Positions 8,650 to 16,687 of a stretch of 64,000 bases of DNA are shown piece by piece; positions within the stretch are counted from its first letter, which is position 1, and every line of letters begins with the position of its first letter. The position numbers were made by a program, and so were the translations under genes. Source of the DNA: Maritalea porphyrae (GTDB lineage Bacteria; Pseudomonadota; Alphaproteobacteria; Rhizobiales; Devosiaceae). The notes below the pieces were generated by a model, which saw only the letters and a list, made by a program, of their open reading frames with translations, did no database searches and had not been told where the DNA came from. The DNA lies in NCBI RefSeq assembly GCF_030159895.1, contig NZ_BSNI01000002.1, forward strand, positions 622,039 through 686,038. Direction: 5' to 3'.

Positions 8650-9831
8650 CTATGCCGAGCGATATAGTTTGGTCATCGAGAATTCGCGGTGCCCGAGCGC
8701 TTCAGCGGCGGTGTTGCGACCGTTTGCGGTCCGCGCAACCATGTCGATTAGCGCATCGCCAGCCTCGTCGATTGTCATTTCGCGACGCAAAATACCAGAG
8801 ACGTCCAAATCCACATGTTCGCTCATGGTGCGCACAGTCCGCGGGTTGGCTGTGATTTTAATCACAGGCACGATTGGATTGCCGATAACATTGCCCTGTC
8901 CGGTCGGGAATGTATGGACAACGGCCCCGCCTGCCGCCATGAGCGTTACGCACTCCGCGGCTGCAGAGGACGAGTCCATAAAGTATAGGCCATTGCCACT
9001 TTTGGGGGCCTCAGCTGGCTCCAAAATTTCGATATATTTTGATGTGCGGCCAATCTTTTCGAGGTTGCCAAGCGCCTTCTCTTCAATGGTGGTCAAGCCA
9101 CCTTCGATATTGCCTTTGGTGGGCTGACTGTCCGACAAATCGTCCGTTTGGTGCGCGAAAATCACATCGTCTTGATAGGCTTTCCACATTTTGTACCAAC
9201 GCTCGCCAACTTCTTCGTTGATCGCCCGTTTTTGACAAATATGTTCTGCGCCTGTGATTTCAGATGTTTCACCAAAGAAGCCGTAAATGCCTTCAGGCAG
9301 AAGCTTGTCGTACATGTTGCCCACCGTGGGGCATGAACCTAAGCCTGTTGTGGTATCGCTCTCGCCGCATTTCGTTGAAATCCAAAGCTCGGAAAGCGGG
9401 CATTCTTCCCGCTGCAATTCAGTTGCGAAATGCACCATTTCTTTCGCGGCGCGGGACGCATCCATAATGGTTTTCAGATCACCATTTTGCTCAATAGAAA
9501 AGCCTTGCACTGGCTTGCCGGTTGCTGCGATGCCATCAACGACTTTTTGTGTCCAGCTCGGCTCAATGCCAATAACCACACAGGCGGCAACATTTGGGTT
9601 CGCACCTGTGCCGATAATTGTACGGAAATGGAGATCCAGGTCTTCACCAAATTGAAGGCGACCATAGGCGTGTGGAATGGCCAAAGTGCCTTTGATGTTG
9701 TTCGCTACTGCTTCGCACGCCGCGTTTGAGATGTCATCCAATGGCAGAATGACGACGTGATTGCGCACGCCAACACGGCCATTTTCGCGCCGATATCCCT
9801 GAACAGTTAAGTTTGAATAGTCCATGGTCAT
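8650..9831 (-). CDS. suyB: (R)-sulfolactate sulfo-lyase large subunit SuyB
   Basis: A 393-residue protein of the UxaA/altronate dehydratase large-domain family. Family motifs include [19 protein letters not shown] near the start, [36 protein letters not shown] with the conserved cysteine region, and [19 protein letters not shown]. In altronate dehydratase the SAF and large domains are usually joined; here they are two genes, as in SuyAB, which releases sulfite from (R)-sulfolactate to give pyruvate. Start: ATG at 9831, seven bases after the suyA stop; an ATG six bases further in is also possible. The split organisation plus slcC/comC downstream makes sulfolactate much more likely than altronate. 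Confidence 0.88.
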   Translation of the reverse strand: MTMDYSNLTVQGYRRENGRVGVRNHVVILPLDDISNAACEAVANNIKGTLAIPHAYGRLQFGEDLDLHFRTIIGTGANPNVAACVVIGIEPSWTQKVVDGIAATGKPVQGFSIEQNGDLKTIMDASRAAKEMVHFATELQREECPLSELWISTKCGESDTTTGLGSCPTVGNMYDKLLPEGIYGFFGETSEITGAEHICQKRAINEEVGERWYKMWKAYQDDVIFAHQTDDLSDSQPTKGNIEGGLTTIEEKALGNLEKIGRTSKYIEILEPAEAPKSGNGLYFMDSSSAAAECVTLMAAGGAVVHTFPTGQGNVIGNPIVPVIKITANPRTVRTMSEHVDLDVSGILRREMTIDEAGDALIDMVARTANGRNTAAEALGHREFSMTKLYRSA

Positions 9832-9838
9832 TGTGCAC

Positions 9839-10126
9839 CTACCAGCGTTTCGTTTTGCAATTGTGGGTGTGCAAATGATCACCCTTTTTCACGTCGGCAA
9901 TGATTTTGCCAATGTCTTCGCCATACTTAAAAGCGGTGTCGCCTGCCTTGAGGTCTTTCAGCGCGATCTTGTGGCCAATGGGCACAGCCGCGATTGATTC
10001 CAATTCAAATGTCGAATTGTCATGGGTTACGCAGCAAAGCATTTTTGTGTTTGCCTCAAGCCCTTCAACAACAACAACGCCAACATTGTCCTTGTGATCG
10101 TGCACCAGCAATTGGGGAATTGGCAT
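9839..10126 (-). CDS. suyA: (R)-sulfolactate sulfo-lyase small subunit SuyA
   Basis: A 95-residue SAF-domain protein matching the N-terminal domain of altronate dehydratases ([49 protein letters not shown] near the C-terminus). It is the small subunit of sulfolactate sulfo-lyase together with SuyB. The start is the ATG at 10124-10126 with AAGGAAC at good distance; an earlier in-frame ATG would add 11 residues without family similarity. It is the first gene of the leftward operon suyA-suyB-slcC-comC-yeiH and is divergent from the GntR regulator. Confidence 0.88.
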   Translation of the reverse strand: MPIPQLLVHDHKDNVGVVVVEGLEANTKMLCCVTHDNSTFELESIAAVPIGHKIALKDLKAGDTAFKYGEDIGKIIADVKKGDHLHTHNCKTKRW

Positions 10127-10159
10127 AGCCGTTCCTTTCGATTTTGGAAATTGCAGCAA

Positions 10160-10183
10160 CTTGTATATTTAATCTTATATAAG
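10160..10183. promoter_or_regulatory. Candidate GntR operator between suyA and the GntR gene
   Basis: Two similar A/T-rich boxes, CTTGTATATT and CTTATATAAG, sit four bases apart in the 123-base divergent space. The second is a perfect 10-base palindrome (10174-10183). Position and symmetry suggest an operator controlling suyA and the regulator itself. Binding is not shown by sequence alone. Confidence 0.4.
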
Positions 10184-10249
10184 AGTCAATGTAAATCATT
10201 GAGCCCTGATTGCGCTTTGTGCTAAGGCAAACGAAACAGGAGACGTTGA

Positions 10250-10948
10250 GTGCACAAAAAGCTTTATCAAGCGGTGTTTGATGGAATCATTGAACGCATT
10301 GTGGGTGGCGAATATGGACCAGGCACCATGTTGCCCAACGAGTTTGATATCGCGGCCAACTTTGGCGTAAGCCAAGGAACAGCCCGAAAAGCCCTCATTG
10401 AACTTGAAAAAAAGCGCATAGTTGAACGTCGGCAGGGTAAAGGAACTTTCGTTACCTTACGTACGCCCGAAAATTCTTTATTTCATTTCTTTCGTTTGCG
10501 GGACAAGTCAGGCGCGCAAGTCGTGCCGGACTTGTCGTTCGAAGACGTGAAGCGCCGCGCCGCATCGACCAAGGAACGCGAACTGCTTAGTGGGGCACCG
10601 GATCAGGTTTTTGAGGTTCGGCGACTAAGAAGCTTTGACGGCACGCCGCTTGGGTTAGAGACCAGCATTGTCTCATGCGCACTTTTCCCAGGGCTTTTGG
10701 AACGAGCGCCTTTGCCAAATACTCTATATGTCTTGTTCCAGCAGGCCTATGCGTGTGCGATCATATCGGCACAGGATTCGCTGTCCGCGGGATTGGCACG
10801 TGAGGAGGCTGGCATATTGGGTGTAACACCAACGACCCCGGTTCTGGTGGCGCATCGGCAGGCATACGACCTGTTGGAACGGGTTGTTGAAATCCGTCAC
10901 AGTGTGTTTCGGACGGACAAAGTAAATTACTCAGTAGCACTCAATTAG
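10250..10948 (+). CDS. GntR-family (HutC/UTRA type) regulator of the sulfolactate operon
   Basis: A 232-residue transcription factor. The winged helix occupies about residues 5-70 (GEYGPGTMLPNEFDIAANFG, then SQGTARKALIELEKKRIVERRQGKGTFV), followed by a UTRA effector-binding domain (EVRRLRSFDGTPLGLETSIV, LREEAGILGV-like segment, VLVAHRQAYDLLERVVEIRHSVF). The start is a GTG behind AGGAGA. Divergent placement from suyA makes it the likely local regulator, sensing sulfolactate or a related acid. It is followed 16 bases later by a DeoR-family gene, so the two regulators may be co-transcribed. The effector cannot be read from sequence. Confidence 0.88.
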   Translation: MHKKLYQAVFDGIIERIVGGEYGPGTMLPNEFDIAANFGVSQGTARKALIELEKKRIVERRQGKGTFVTLRTPENSLFHFFRLRDKSGAQVVPDLSFEDVKRRAASTKERELLSGAPDQVFEVRRLRSFDGTPLGLETSIVSCALFPGLLERAPLPNTLYVLFQQAYACAIISAQDSLSAGLAREEAGILGVTPTTPVLVAHRQAYDLLERVVEIRHSVFRTDKVNYSVALN

Positions 10949-10964
10949 ATAGGCGGGACAACTC

Positions 10965-11738
10965 ATGAAACAGACGCGAAACGCTAGTGCTCGCCAACTC
11001 TCAATTCTTGGATATCTAAAAGACAATGGTCGTGCCTCTGTGGATGATCTGGCCGAGCTGTTTCAAACTACCCCGCAAACCATACGCAAAGACCTTACGG
11101 CGCTTGAGCAAGATAACCAAATCATCCGCTTTCATGGTGGCGCGTCACTTGTTGCGGGTAGTGAGTATTTGGGTGTCGACACGCGGCGTGAAATTGCACG
11201 TGAAGAGAAAGATAAAATCGGTCGTGCGATTGCCGGCCTGGTGCCCAACAATAGTGTGGTCATCATCAATGCTGGGACAACCACAGCGGCATCGATGCCA
11301 TATTTTTCGAACCATTTGGGCCTGAAGGTTGTCACAGACTCAGTCTACATGGCGAACGGATTGCGTGAACATGTTGGTCTTGAAGTCATGATTCCCGCGG
11401 GCATCGTGCGTTCATCCGATGGTGTCGTACTTGGCGAGAGTGCTGTCGATTTCATTCGCCAATTCAGAGCAGACCTTGCTATCATCGGCTCTGCGGCGAT
11501 CGCAAAAGACGGCGCTTTGCTTGACTATGATCTGCGTGAGGCCGCAGTTACAAAATCAATTATTGATTCTGCCCGCAGCGTAATTTTGGCGGCGGATAGT
11601 AAAAAGTTTGGCCAAAGCGCGCCAATAACTTTCGGGCATATTTCCCAAGTGAATACTTTGGTTACAGATAGCGGCATGAGCAAAGAGCTCAAAGCCCTGT
11701 GTGATGCACACAATGTGCAAGCACAGATCGCAAATTAG
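10965..11738 (+). CDS. DeoR-family transcriptional regulator
   Basis: A 257-residue DeoR-type repressor: N-terminal helix-turn-helix with QLSILGYLKDNGRASVDDLA and TTPQTIRKDLTALEQDNQIIRFHGG (about 10-60), then the sugar-phosphate-binding DeoRC domain (NNSVVIINAGTTTAASM, DLAIIGSAAIAKDGALLDYD, ILAADSKKFGQ). DeoR proteins usually respond to phosphorylated sugars. The regulator of the E. coli sulfoquinovose genes (YihW/CsqR) is of this family, so this gene, lying just before the transporter and the putative sulfoglycolytic operon, is a good candidate for the equivalent controller. The start ATG has AGGCGGGA upstream. Confidence 0.85.
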   Translation: MKQTRNASARQLSILGYLKDNGRASVDDLAELFQTTPQTIRKDLTALEQDNQIIRFHGGASLVAGSEYLGVDTRREIAREEKDKIGRAIAGLVPNNSVVIINAGTTTAASMPYFSNHLGLKVVTDSVYMANGLREHVGLEVMIPAGIVRSSDGVVLGESAVDFIRQFRADLAIIGSAAIAKDGALLDYDLREAAVTKSIIDSARSVILAADSKKFGQSAPITFGHISQVNTLVTDSGMSKELKALCDAHNVQAQIAN

Positions 11739-11759
11739 TTTCGGAAACGAAAATTGCGC

Positions 11760-11819
11760 TTGACTTAAGGCGCGAAATGCTACCAAATCGAAAATAACGA
11801 ACGCATAAACGAACGTTCG
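11760..11819 (+). promoter_or_regulatory. Candidate promoter and DeoR-type operator before the TRAP genes
   Basis: A TTGACT hexamer (11760-11765) could be a -35 element; no strong -10 is obvious about 17 bases on. Downstream lies a direct repeat of AACGAACG (11796-11803 and 11808-11815, 12-base period), the second copy running into the palindrome CGAACGTTCG (11810-11819). Repeated short boxes of this kind fit a DeoR-family operator. The site is in the 124-base gap between the DeoR gene and the TRAP small permease. Confidence 0.4.
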
Positions 11820-11862
11820 AGTGCGAGTCGCGTTGTTGCGTTGAGCCAAAAGGGAGGACACT

Positions 11863-12441
11863 TTGGCTTACATCCTAAGACCGCTTTCAGCGGTCATAAC
11901 GGCTTTGCTGGCTGTGGGCCGCGTGGTTGGTAGCATTGCTGTCGCCATCATGGTCATCGCCATCTTGATTCAAGTGTTTTTTCGTTACGGCTTGAATAAT
12001 GCGTTGCCTTGGCCTGACGAGGCGGCGCGCTTCTGTATGCTTTGGATGACGGGCCTTATGGCGCCGATCGCCTATCGCAATGGCGGTTTTGTTGCCATCG
12101 ATATGCTCCTCTATATGCTGCCGCGCATCGTCGCTGGGTTGCTTAGCCTTGTTCTCTTGTGTCTTTCAATGGTCGTGCTGGTCGTGGCCGTCCGGATCGG
12201 TTGGGGAGAAGTGACAGGATTTGGCGGCAAATTCACGACCGCCTCGCTCTACCTGCCCACATCGATAACTTTCGATAGTTGGTTTCGTTTGCCGCGCTCT
12301 TGGATGATGAGCGCACTTTTTGTCGGTGTTTGTCTTTTAAGTTTGGTGAACCTCGAACTGATCCTGAAGACAATTGTTGCGCTGTTCACAGGCAAGGATC
12401 TGCGCGAAGAACAGCACCCAATTGTTGAAGGGGCGAGTTAA
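11863..12441 (+). CDS. TRAP transporter small permease (DctQ-like)
   Basis: A 192-residue membrane protein with four hydrophobic helices and the DctQ-family features: RYGLNNALPWPDEAARFCMLWMTG, NGGFVAIDML, and a final helix near residue 155-172. It forms the transporter membrane unit with the large permease, whose ATG overlaps its stop. The start is a TTG behind GGGAGGA, which is a strong ribosome site. Order small-large-binding protein forms one operon. Position between the DeoR regulator and the putative sulfoglycolysis genes points to uptake of a sulfonated sugar or sulfonate, but the substrate is inference. Confidence 0.9.
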   Translation: MAYILRPLSAVITALLAVGRVVGSIAVAIMVIAILIQVFFRYGLNNALPWPDEAARFCMLWMTGLMAPIAYRNGGFVAIDMLLYMLPRIVAGLLSLVLLCLSMVVLVVAVRIGWGEVTGFGGKFTTASLYLPTSITFDSWFRLPRSWMMSALFVGVCLLSLVNLELILKTIVALFTGKDLREEQHPIVEGAS

Positions 12442-13730
12442 TGCTTATTTGGTTTCTGCCCGCATTCTTGATTTTGCTGCTTGTTGGGCTGCCGGTATTT
12501 TTTGCACTATTGGCCGCGCCTGGAATTCTGTTGTGGATGTCAGGACAAGAGCGCGACATCACCCTTCTTTACCGCAACGTGTACAATGGCATGGACAGCT
12601 TCCCGCTCATGGCCATTCCCTTCTTCATGCTTGCGGGCGAATTGATGAACCGAGGCGGCATTACCATGCGTCTGGTCGAGTTTTCGCAAGCGATGATGGG
12701 CCACTTGCGCGGAGGTCTTGCCCACGTCAACGTCCTCTCATCAATGTTGTTTGCCGGATTGTCGGGCTCAGCAGTCGCGGATACTTCGGCCCTTGGGTCG
12801 ATGCTCATTCCTGCAATGGAAAAGCAAGGATATAGCCGTAAGTTTGCAGCAGCGATAACAGCAGCAAGTTCCGTTATTGGCCCAATCATTCCACCTTCAG
12901 GAATTATGATTATTTACGCCTATGTGATGGGTGAAAGCGTCGCGGCGCTATTTTTGGCCGGTATTGTTCCCGGCATTCTTGTCGGTGTTGGCCTGATGGT
13001 GATGGTCAAATTTATGGCCGACAAATATGACTTTCCAGTTGCGCGTGAAAAAGCGACCTGGGGTGAACGTGGGCAAGCTAGCCTTAAGGCGTTTTTTCCT
13101 CTTTTGACGCCTGTGATTATACTTGGCGGCATCTTGGCTGGGGTGTTCACGCCAACTGAAGCAGCAGCGGTTGCGGTGGCATATGCGTTGTTTATCGGGT
13201 TTTTTGTGATGCGCACACTCAAAGTGGGTGATGTCCCGGGAATTCTTCAACGTTCCGGCCTAACATCTGCTGTGGTGCTTTTGCTGGTCGGTGCCGCAAT
13301 GGCGTTCAAAACCGTTGTGTCGCTTTCTCACGCCCCAGAACAATTGGCGGCTTTCATCTTAACCCTGTCTGAAAATCCCTTGATCTTGTTGTTCCTGATC
13401 AACCTGCTGTTGTTCATTGTCGGAATGTTCTTAGATGCCGGCCCTGCCATCATCATCTTGGGACCGATTCTTGGGCCAATATTTGTTGATTTGGGCATCG
13501 ACCCAATTCACTTCGCAATCATCATGAGCGTCAACCTAACTGTCGGTTTGGCGACGCCGCCAATGGGGCTCGTGCTATTTGTTGCCTCTGCGGTTGCAAA
13601 AGAGCGCGTCGAAGCAATCGCGAAAGCCATTCTGCCATTTCTTGCTGTGGAGATTGTTGTGATTTTCCTAATCACCTATTTCCCTGCAATTTCAATGACA
13701 ATCCCACGTTTGACTGGGTTTGCTAACTAA
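12441..13730 (+). CDS. TRAP transporter large permease (DctM-like)
   Basis: A 429-residue DctM-family permease with about twelve hydrophobic helices. Typical stretches: DSFPLMAIPFFMLAGELMNRGGITMRLVEF, HVNVLSSMLFAGLSGSAVADTSALG, ITAASSVIGPIIPPSG, GVFTPTEAAAVAVAYAL, FLDAGPAIIILGPILGPI and NLTVGLATPPMGLVLF. It is sodium-coupled in characterised systems and moves the solute delivered by the binding protein. The start overlaps the small permease stop by one base. Confidence 0.95.
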   Translation: MLIWFLPAFLILLLVGLPVFFALLAAPGILLWMSGQERDITLLYRNVYNGMDSFPLMAIPFFMLAGELMNRGGITMRLVEFSQAMMGHLRGGLAHVNVLSSMLFAGLSGSAVADTSALGSMLIPAMEKQGYSRKFAAAITAASSVIGPIIPPSGIMIIYAYVMGESVAALFLAGIVPGILVGVGLMVMVKFMADKYDFPVAREKATWGERGQASLKAFFPLLTPVIILGGILAGVFTPTEAAAVAVAYALFIGFFVMRTLKVGDVPGILQRSGLTSAVVLLLVGAAMAFKTVVSLSHAPEQLAAFILTLSENPLILLFLINLLLFIVGMFLDAGPAIIILGPILGPIFVDLGIDPIHFAIIMSVNLTVGLATPPMGLVLFVASAVAKERVEAIAKAILPFLAVEIVVIFLITYFPAISMTIPRLTGFAN

Positions 13731-13759
13731 AATTTGAGTACCACTCGGGAGGAGAAAAT

Positions 13760-14821
13760 ATGCTCAAGACAACCATCAAAACGCTAACGGTTGCGGCCAT
13801 GTTGGCCACATCAATCGTCAGCAGCGCTGCGGCGGCGGATTACACAATCCGTGCAACAGCAAATTCAAACGAAAATGACGAGGACTATGACGGTCTCGTT
13901 GTTTTCAAAAACTACGTTGAATCAGCAAGTAACGGTGCAATTGAAGTTGAATTGTTCATCGGTACACAGCTTTGCTCCAATGGCGCAGAGTGCCTTCAGG
14001 GTGTAGCTGATGGCTCAATCGATGTGTACATTTCAACATCAGGTGGCGCGTCTGGTATTTTCCCTTACGTCCAAGTGCTAGATCTTCCTTACATGATGGC
14101 CGATGACCGCATTGCGGAGCATGTTTTGTCGGGCAACTTTACCCGCAAAATGCGTCAGATGGCGCTGGAAGACAGCCAAGGCGCAATTCGCCTTATGACC
14201 ATTGGTAACACAGGCGGCTGGCGCAACTTTGCCAACACAAAACGCCGTGTTGAATCACCCTCTGATATGGCTGGTTTGAAAATCCGTACAGTGGTTGCAG
14301 ACTTGCCACAAGAGTTGGTGAAAGCCCTTGGTGCATCACCCACACCAATTCCATGGCCTGAATTGTTCACTTCGTTCCAAACCGGCGTTGTTGAAGGATC
14401 AAAGAACGGCATTACCGACATTATGGGCATGAAGTTCCCTGATGCGGGCCTTCAATATGTAACTCTTGACGGCCATGCCTATATGGGCGCCCTTTGGTGG
14501 ATGTCAGAAGCAAAATTCCAAGCAATGCCTGAGGGCATGCGCGCAGTTGTAGTTGATGGCTTCTATGCTCTGCAACAAGCAACTTTTGCTTCGCCTAAAC
14601 GCAAGTCGATCCAAGCTTACGAAGACTTTGTTGCCGGTGGCGGCGATCTCTATGTGCCAACGCCAGCGCAGAAGTCTGAATTCCGCCAAGCAGCCGCGCC
14701 TGTTTATGATTGGTTCAAAGCCAACGTAAACCGTGGTGATGAAATCTTTGCGGCGCTTGAAAGCGCAGTTGCTGACGCCGAAAGCCAAGTGAACGCCGCG
14801 CGCAATTTGGATATGGAATAG
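13760..14821 (+). CDS. TRAP transporter solute-binding protein (DctP-like)
   Basis: A 353-residue periplasmic binding protein. A signal peptide ends near residue 25 (SSAAAA before DYTIRATANS). DctP-family landmarks follow: GTQLCSNGAECLQGVADGSIDVYI, FPYVQVLDLPYM, GWRNFANTKRRVESPSDMAGLKIRT and GASPTPIPWPELFTSFQTGVVEGSKNG. The arginine in KIRT is the position that usually pairs with a carboxylate; a sulfonate could bind similarly. A GGAGGAG ribosome site precedes the ATG. It closes the TRAP operon and is followed by a stem-loop. Confidence 0.93.
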   Translation: MLKTTIKTLTVAAMLATSIVSSAAAADYTIRATANSNENDEDYDGLVVFKNYVESASNGAIEVELFIGTQLCSNGAECLQGVADGSIDVYISTSGGASGIFPYVQVLDLPYMMADDRIAEHVLSGNFTRKMRQMALEDSQGAIRLMTIGNTGGWRNFANTKRRVESPSDMAGLKIRTVVADLPQELVKALGASPTPIPWPELFTSFQTGVVEGSKNGITDIMGMKFPDAGLQYVTLDGHAYMGALWWMSEAKFQAMPEGMRAVVVDGFYALQQATFASPKRKSIQAYEDFVAGGGDLYVPTPAQKSEFRQAAAPVYDWFKANVNRGDEIFAALESAVADAESQVNAARNLDME

Positions 14822-14845
14822 GCTTCCTCTAATCCTTCCAAACTA

Positions 14846-14872
14846 AGGGCGCCCGGCAATTGCTGGACGCCC
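14846..14872. terminator. Stem-loop between the TRAP operon and the convergent Sel1 gene
   Basis: The sequence GGGCGCCCGGCAA is followed at once by TTGCTGGACGCCC, a 13-pair arm with one mismatch and one G-T pair. It lies 25 bases after the binding-protein stop and 36 bases after (in its own direction) the Sel1 stop. No long T run follows on the plus strand, so it may be an mRNA-end structure or a weak two-way terminator. Confidence 0.45.
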
Positions 14873-14908
14873 TCCTAAAAAAGCGGTGAAGCCAGAAATG
14901 ATGCAGGA

Positions 14909-15379
14909 TCACCGAAATGGATACATCCACTCTTTATAGTCGTTGACGAGAATATGAGACTTTTCAATTTCAGCTTTGGTCATTTTCTTGACGACTTCCT
15001 CGAGCGAAATCGCGGCGTCAGGATCGCCACCAATAGCCGACAAAGTGTACCACATATAGGCGCGAACCAAGTCCCGTTGGGGCATGCCGCGGCCAATTTC
15101 GTAGTACCAACCAATGCCAGACTGCGCGCCCGGATGCCCTTTCATGGCGCTGCGCAAATACCATTCAAACGCGCGTTGATCATCGCGCTCAACGCCAAGA
15201 CCCATGGCATACATAACGCCAATAAGTTCTTCAGCGTCTGCATTTCCCGATTTCGCGGCGGGCAAAAACTCCGCCATCGCGGCGGCGAAATTTCCCTCTT
15301 CCATAAAATCGCGACCCTGTTCAACACCAGCCATCGCGGGCGTGCAAGACAACATCAAAATCAGCGCAAGTTTTTTCAT
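14909..15379 (-). CDS. Small secreted Sel1-repeat protein
   Basis: A 156-residue protein with a cleavable signal peptide (MKKLALILMLSCTPAMAG) and about three Sel1-like repeats: AAMAEFLPAAKSGNADAEELIGVMY, GLGVERDDQRAFEWYLRSAMKGH with PGAQSGIGWYYEIGRG, and RAYMWYTLSAIGGDPDAA. Sel1 proteins usually act as scaffolds. It lies between the TRAP genes and the sulfosugar operon on the opposite strand. Its start codon is only about 15 bases from the first possible start of the divergent peroxidase, so the 5' ends and promoters of the two genes must overlap. Confidence 0.75.
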   Translation of the reverse strand: MKKLALILMLSCTPAMAGVEQGRDFMEEGNFAAAMAEFLPAAKSGNADAEELIGVMYAMGLGVERDDQRAFEWYLRSAMKGHPGAQSGIGWYYEIGRGMPQRDLVRAYMWYTLSAIGGDPDAAISLEEVVKKMTKAEIEKSHILVNDYKEWMYPFR

Positions 15380-15394
15380 TTTCTAGCCTTTCTT

Positions 15395-16687
15395 TTGGCT
15401 CTGAATTCGCCTCTCAATGCTGCAACATTGAAGCCGTTGACGCAACAGGATTTCATCCAATTTGATCAAAAAAAAGCGCAAATCGGACAATTTCTCTTTT
15501 ACGATAAGATATTGTCAGGAAACAAGAATATCTCCTGTGCTGCATGTCATCATCCGAAATTTGGTACAAGTGATGGCCTGTCATTGGGGGTGGGTGAAGG
15601 CGGTCAAGGTTTGGGGCCAAAACGCGTTTCGGCAACAGGCGAAAACCGCATTAAAAAACGTATCCCGCGAAACGCTCCCGCACTTTGGAATTTGGGTGCT
15701 AAGGATATTGACGTTTTGTTTCACGACGGTCGACTATCCGCGTCAGAAACCTATGAAAATGGCTTTGATAGTCCGGCTGAAGAGTGGCTGCCAGATGGCC
15801 TAGAGAGCATTCTGGCGGCGCAAGCAATTTTTCCGCTTGTTGCGCAGTTTGAAATGGCTGGCAATCCGAAGGAAAACGAGATTGCTGGCGCAGTTCATGA
15901 TCGGATTGATGCGGCTTGGCCGATCATCGCGAAGCGGGTGCGTACCATCCCAGAATATGGGGCAATGTTCACGAAGTTTTTCGAGAATGTTTCAAAACCA
16001 GAGGACGTCACAATTGCGCATATCGCAAATGCCTTGGCCGCGTTCATGGCGATTGAATGGCAGAGTGTTGACACACGCTATGACCAATTCCTTCTTGGTG
16101 ACGATAGTGCTTTAACGGCGCAAGAAAAACGTGGGTTAGCCCTTTTTGACGGTAAGGCAAACTGCAGCTCATGCCATTCCGGTGCGCTTTTGTCAGATCA
16201 GAAGTTTCACGCACTGGCGGTCCCTCCCTTTGGGCCAGGGCGTACACGTGGATTTGACCCCATGGTGCGCGATGTTGGGCATATGGGTGAAAGCAATGAT
16301 GTGAACGATGCCTACCGATTTCGGACGCCGATGCTGCGCAATGTCACGCTGACAGCACCTTATGGCCACAATGGCGCCTTTGCCACTTTGGAGGGGATCA
16401 TACGACACCATCTCGATCCCGTTTCCAGTTTTGCTGCTTGGGACAAAGCGCAGACAAATTTGGTGCCGGTGCCTGAAATAGAACATGTCGATTTTGCTAT
16501 TTGGGACAACCCGCGGGAGCTGCAAAAAGTGGCGCAGAAAATTGACATCGAGCCGATCAGTCTGACGGACAGTGAAATAGCTGATTTGCTGGCTTTTCTG
16601 CACAGCCTAACAGGAACGAAAAGCGTAACAGACCCCGTTTTTGGTGTGCCAGAAACTGTGCCCAGTGGCTTGGAGGTGATTAAGTGA
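15395..16687 (+). CDS. Di-heme cytochrome c peroxidase/MauG-family protein, start unclear
   Basis: Two c-type heme sites are present, SCAACHH at about 15533-15553 and NCSSCHS at about 16160-16180, with surrounding di-heme peroxidase features (IGQFLFYDKILSGN, FHDGRLSA, PLVAQFEMAGN, RFRTPMLRNVTLTAPYGHNGAF). Function would be periplasmic peroxide reduction or MauG-like oxidation. The frame upstream encodes a good signal peptide (FFHFLAFLLALNSPLNAA), but no ATG, GTG or TTG lies before it near enough; the only nearby standard codon is TTG at 15395, inside the signal. Extending the frame runs into the 5' end of the antisense Sel1 gene, where ATC (15308) and CTG (15317) are the options. The stop overlaps the next GTG start by four bases, so it is coupled to the kinase and belongs to the sulfosugar operon. 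Confidence 0.8.
   Translation: MALNSPLNAATLKPLTQQDFIQFDQKKAQIGQFLFYDKILSGNKNISCAACHHPKFGTSDGLSLGVGEGGQGLGPKRVSATGENRIKKRIPRNAPALWNLGAKDIDVLFHDGRLSASETYENGFDSPAEEWLPDGLESILAAQAIFPLVAQFEMAGNPKENEIAGAVHDRIDAAWPIIAKRVRTIPEYGAMFTKFFENVSKPEDVTIAHIANALAAFMAIEWQSVDTRYDQFLLGDDSALTAQEKRGLALFDGKANCSSCHSGALLSDQKFHALAVPPFGPGRTRGFDPMVRDVGHMGESNDVNDAYRFRTPMLRNVTLTAPYGHNGAFATLEGIIRHHLDPVSSFAAWDKAQTNLVPVPEIEHVDFAIWDNPRELQKVAQKIDIEPISLTDSEIADLLAFLHSLTGTKSVTDPVFGVPETVPSGLEVIK

Noticed and set aside
8650-10126. Altronate dehydratase (UxaA) reading of the two genes
   Set aside because: The split small/large subunits and neighbouring slcC, comC and yeiH fit sulfolactate sulfo-lyase better; no uronate genes are nearby.
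14954-15394. Long N-terminal extension of the peroxidase frame
   Set aside because: It is the antisense shadow of the Sel1 gene, which has a signal peptide and repeats; the extension has no domain character.
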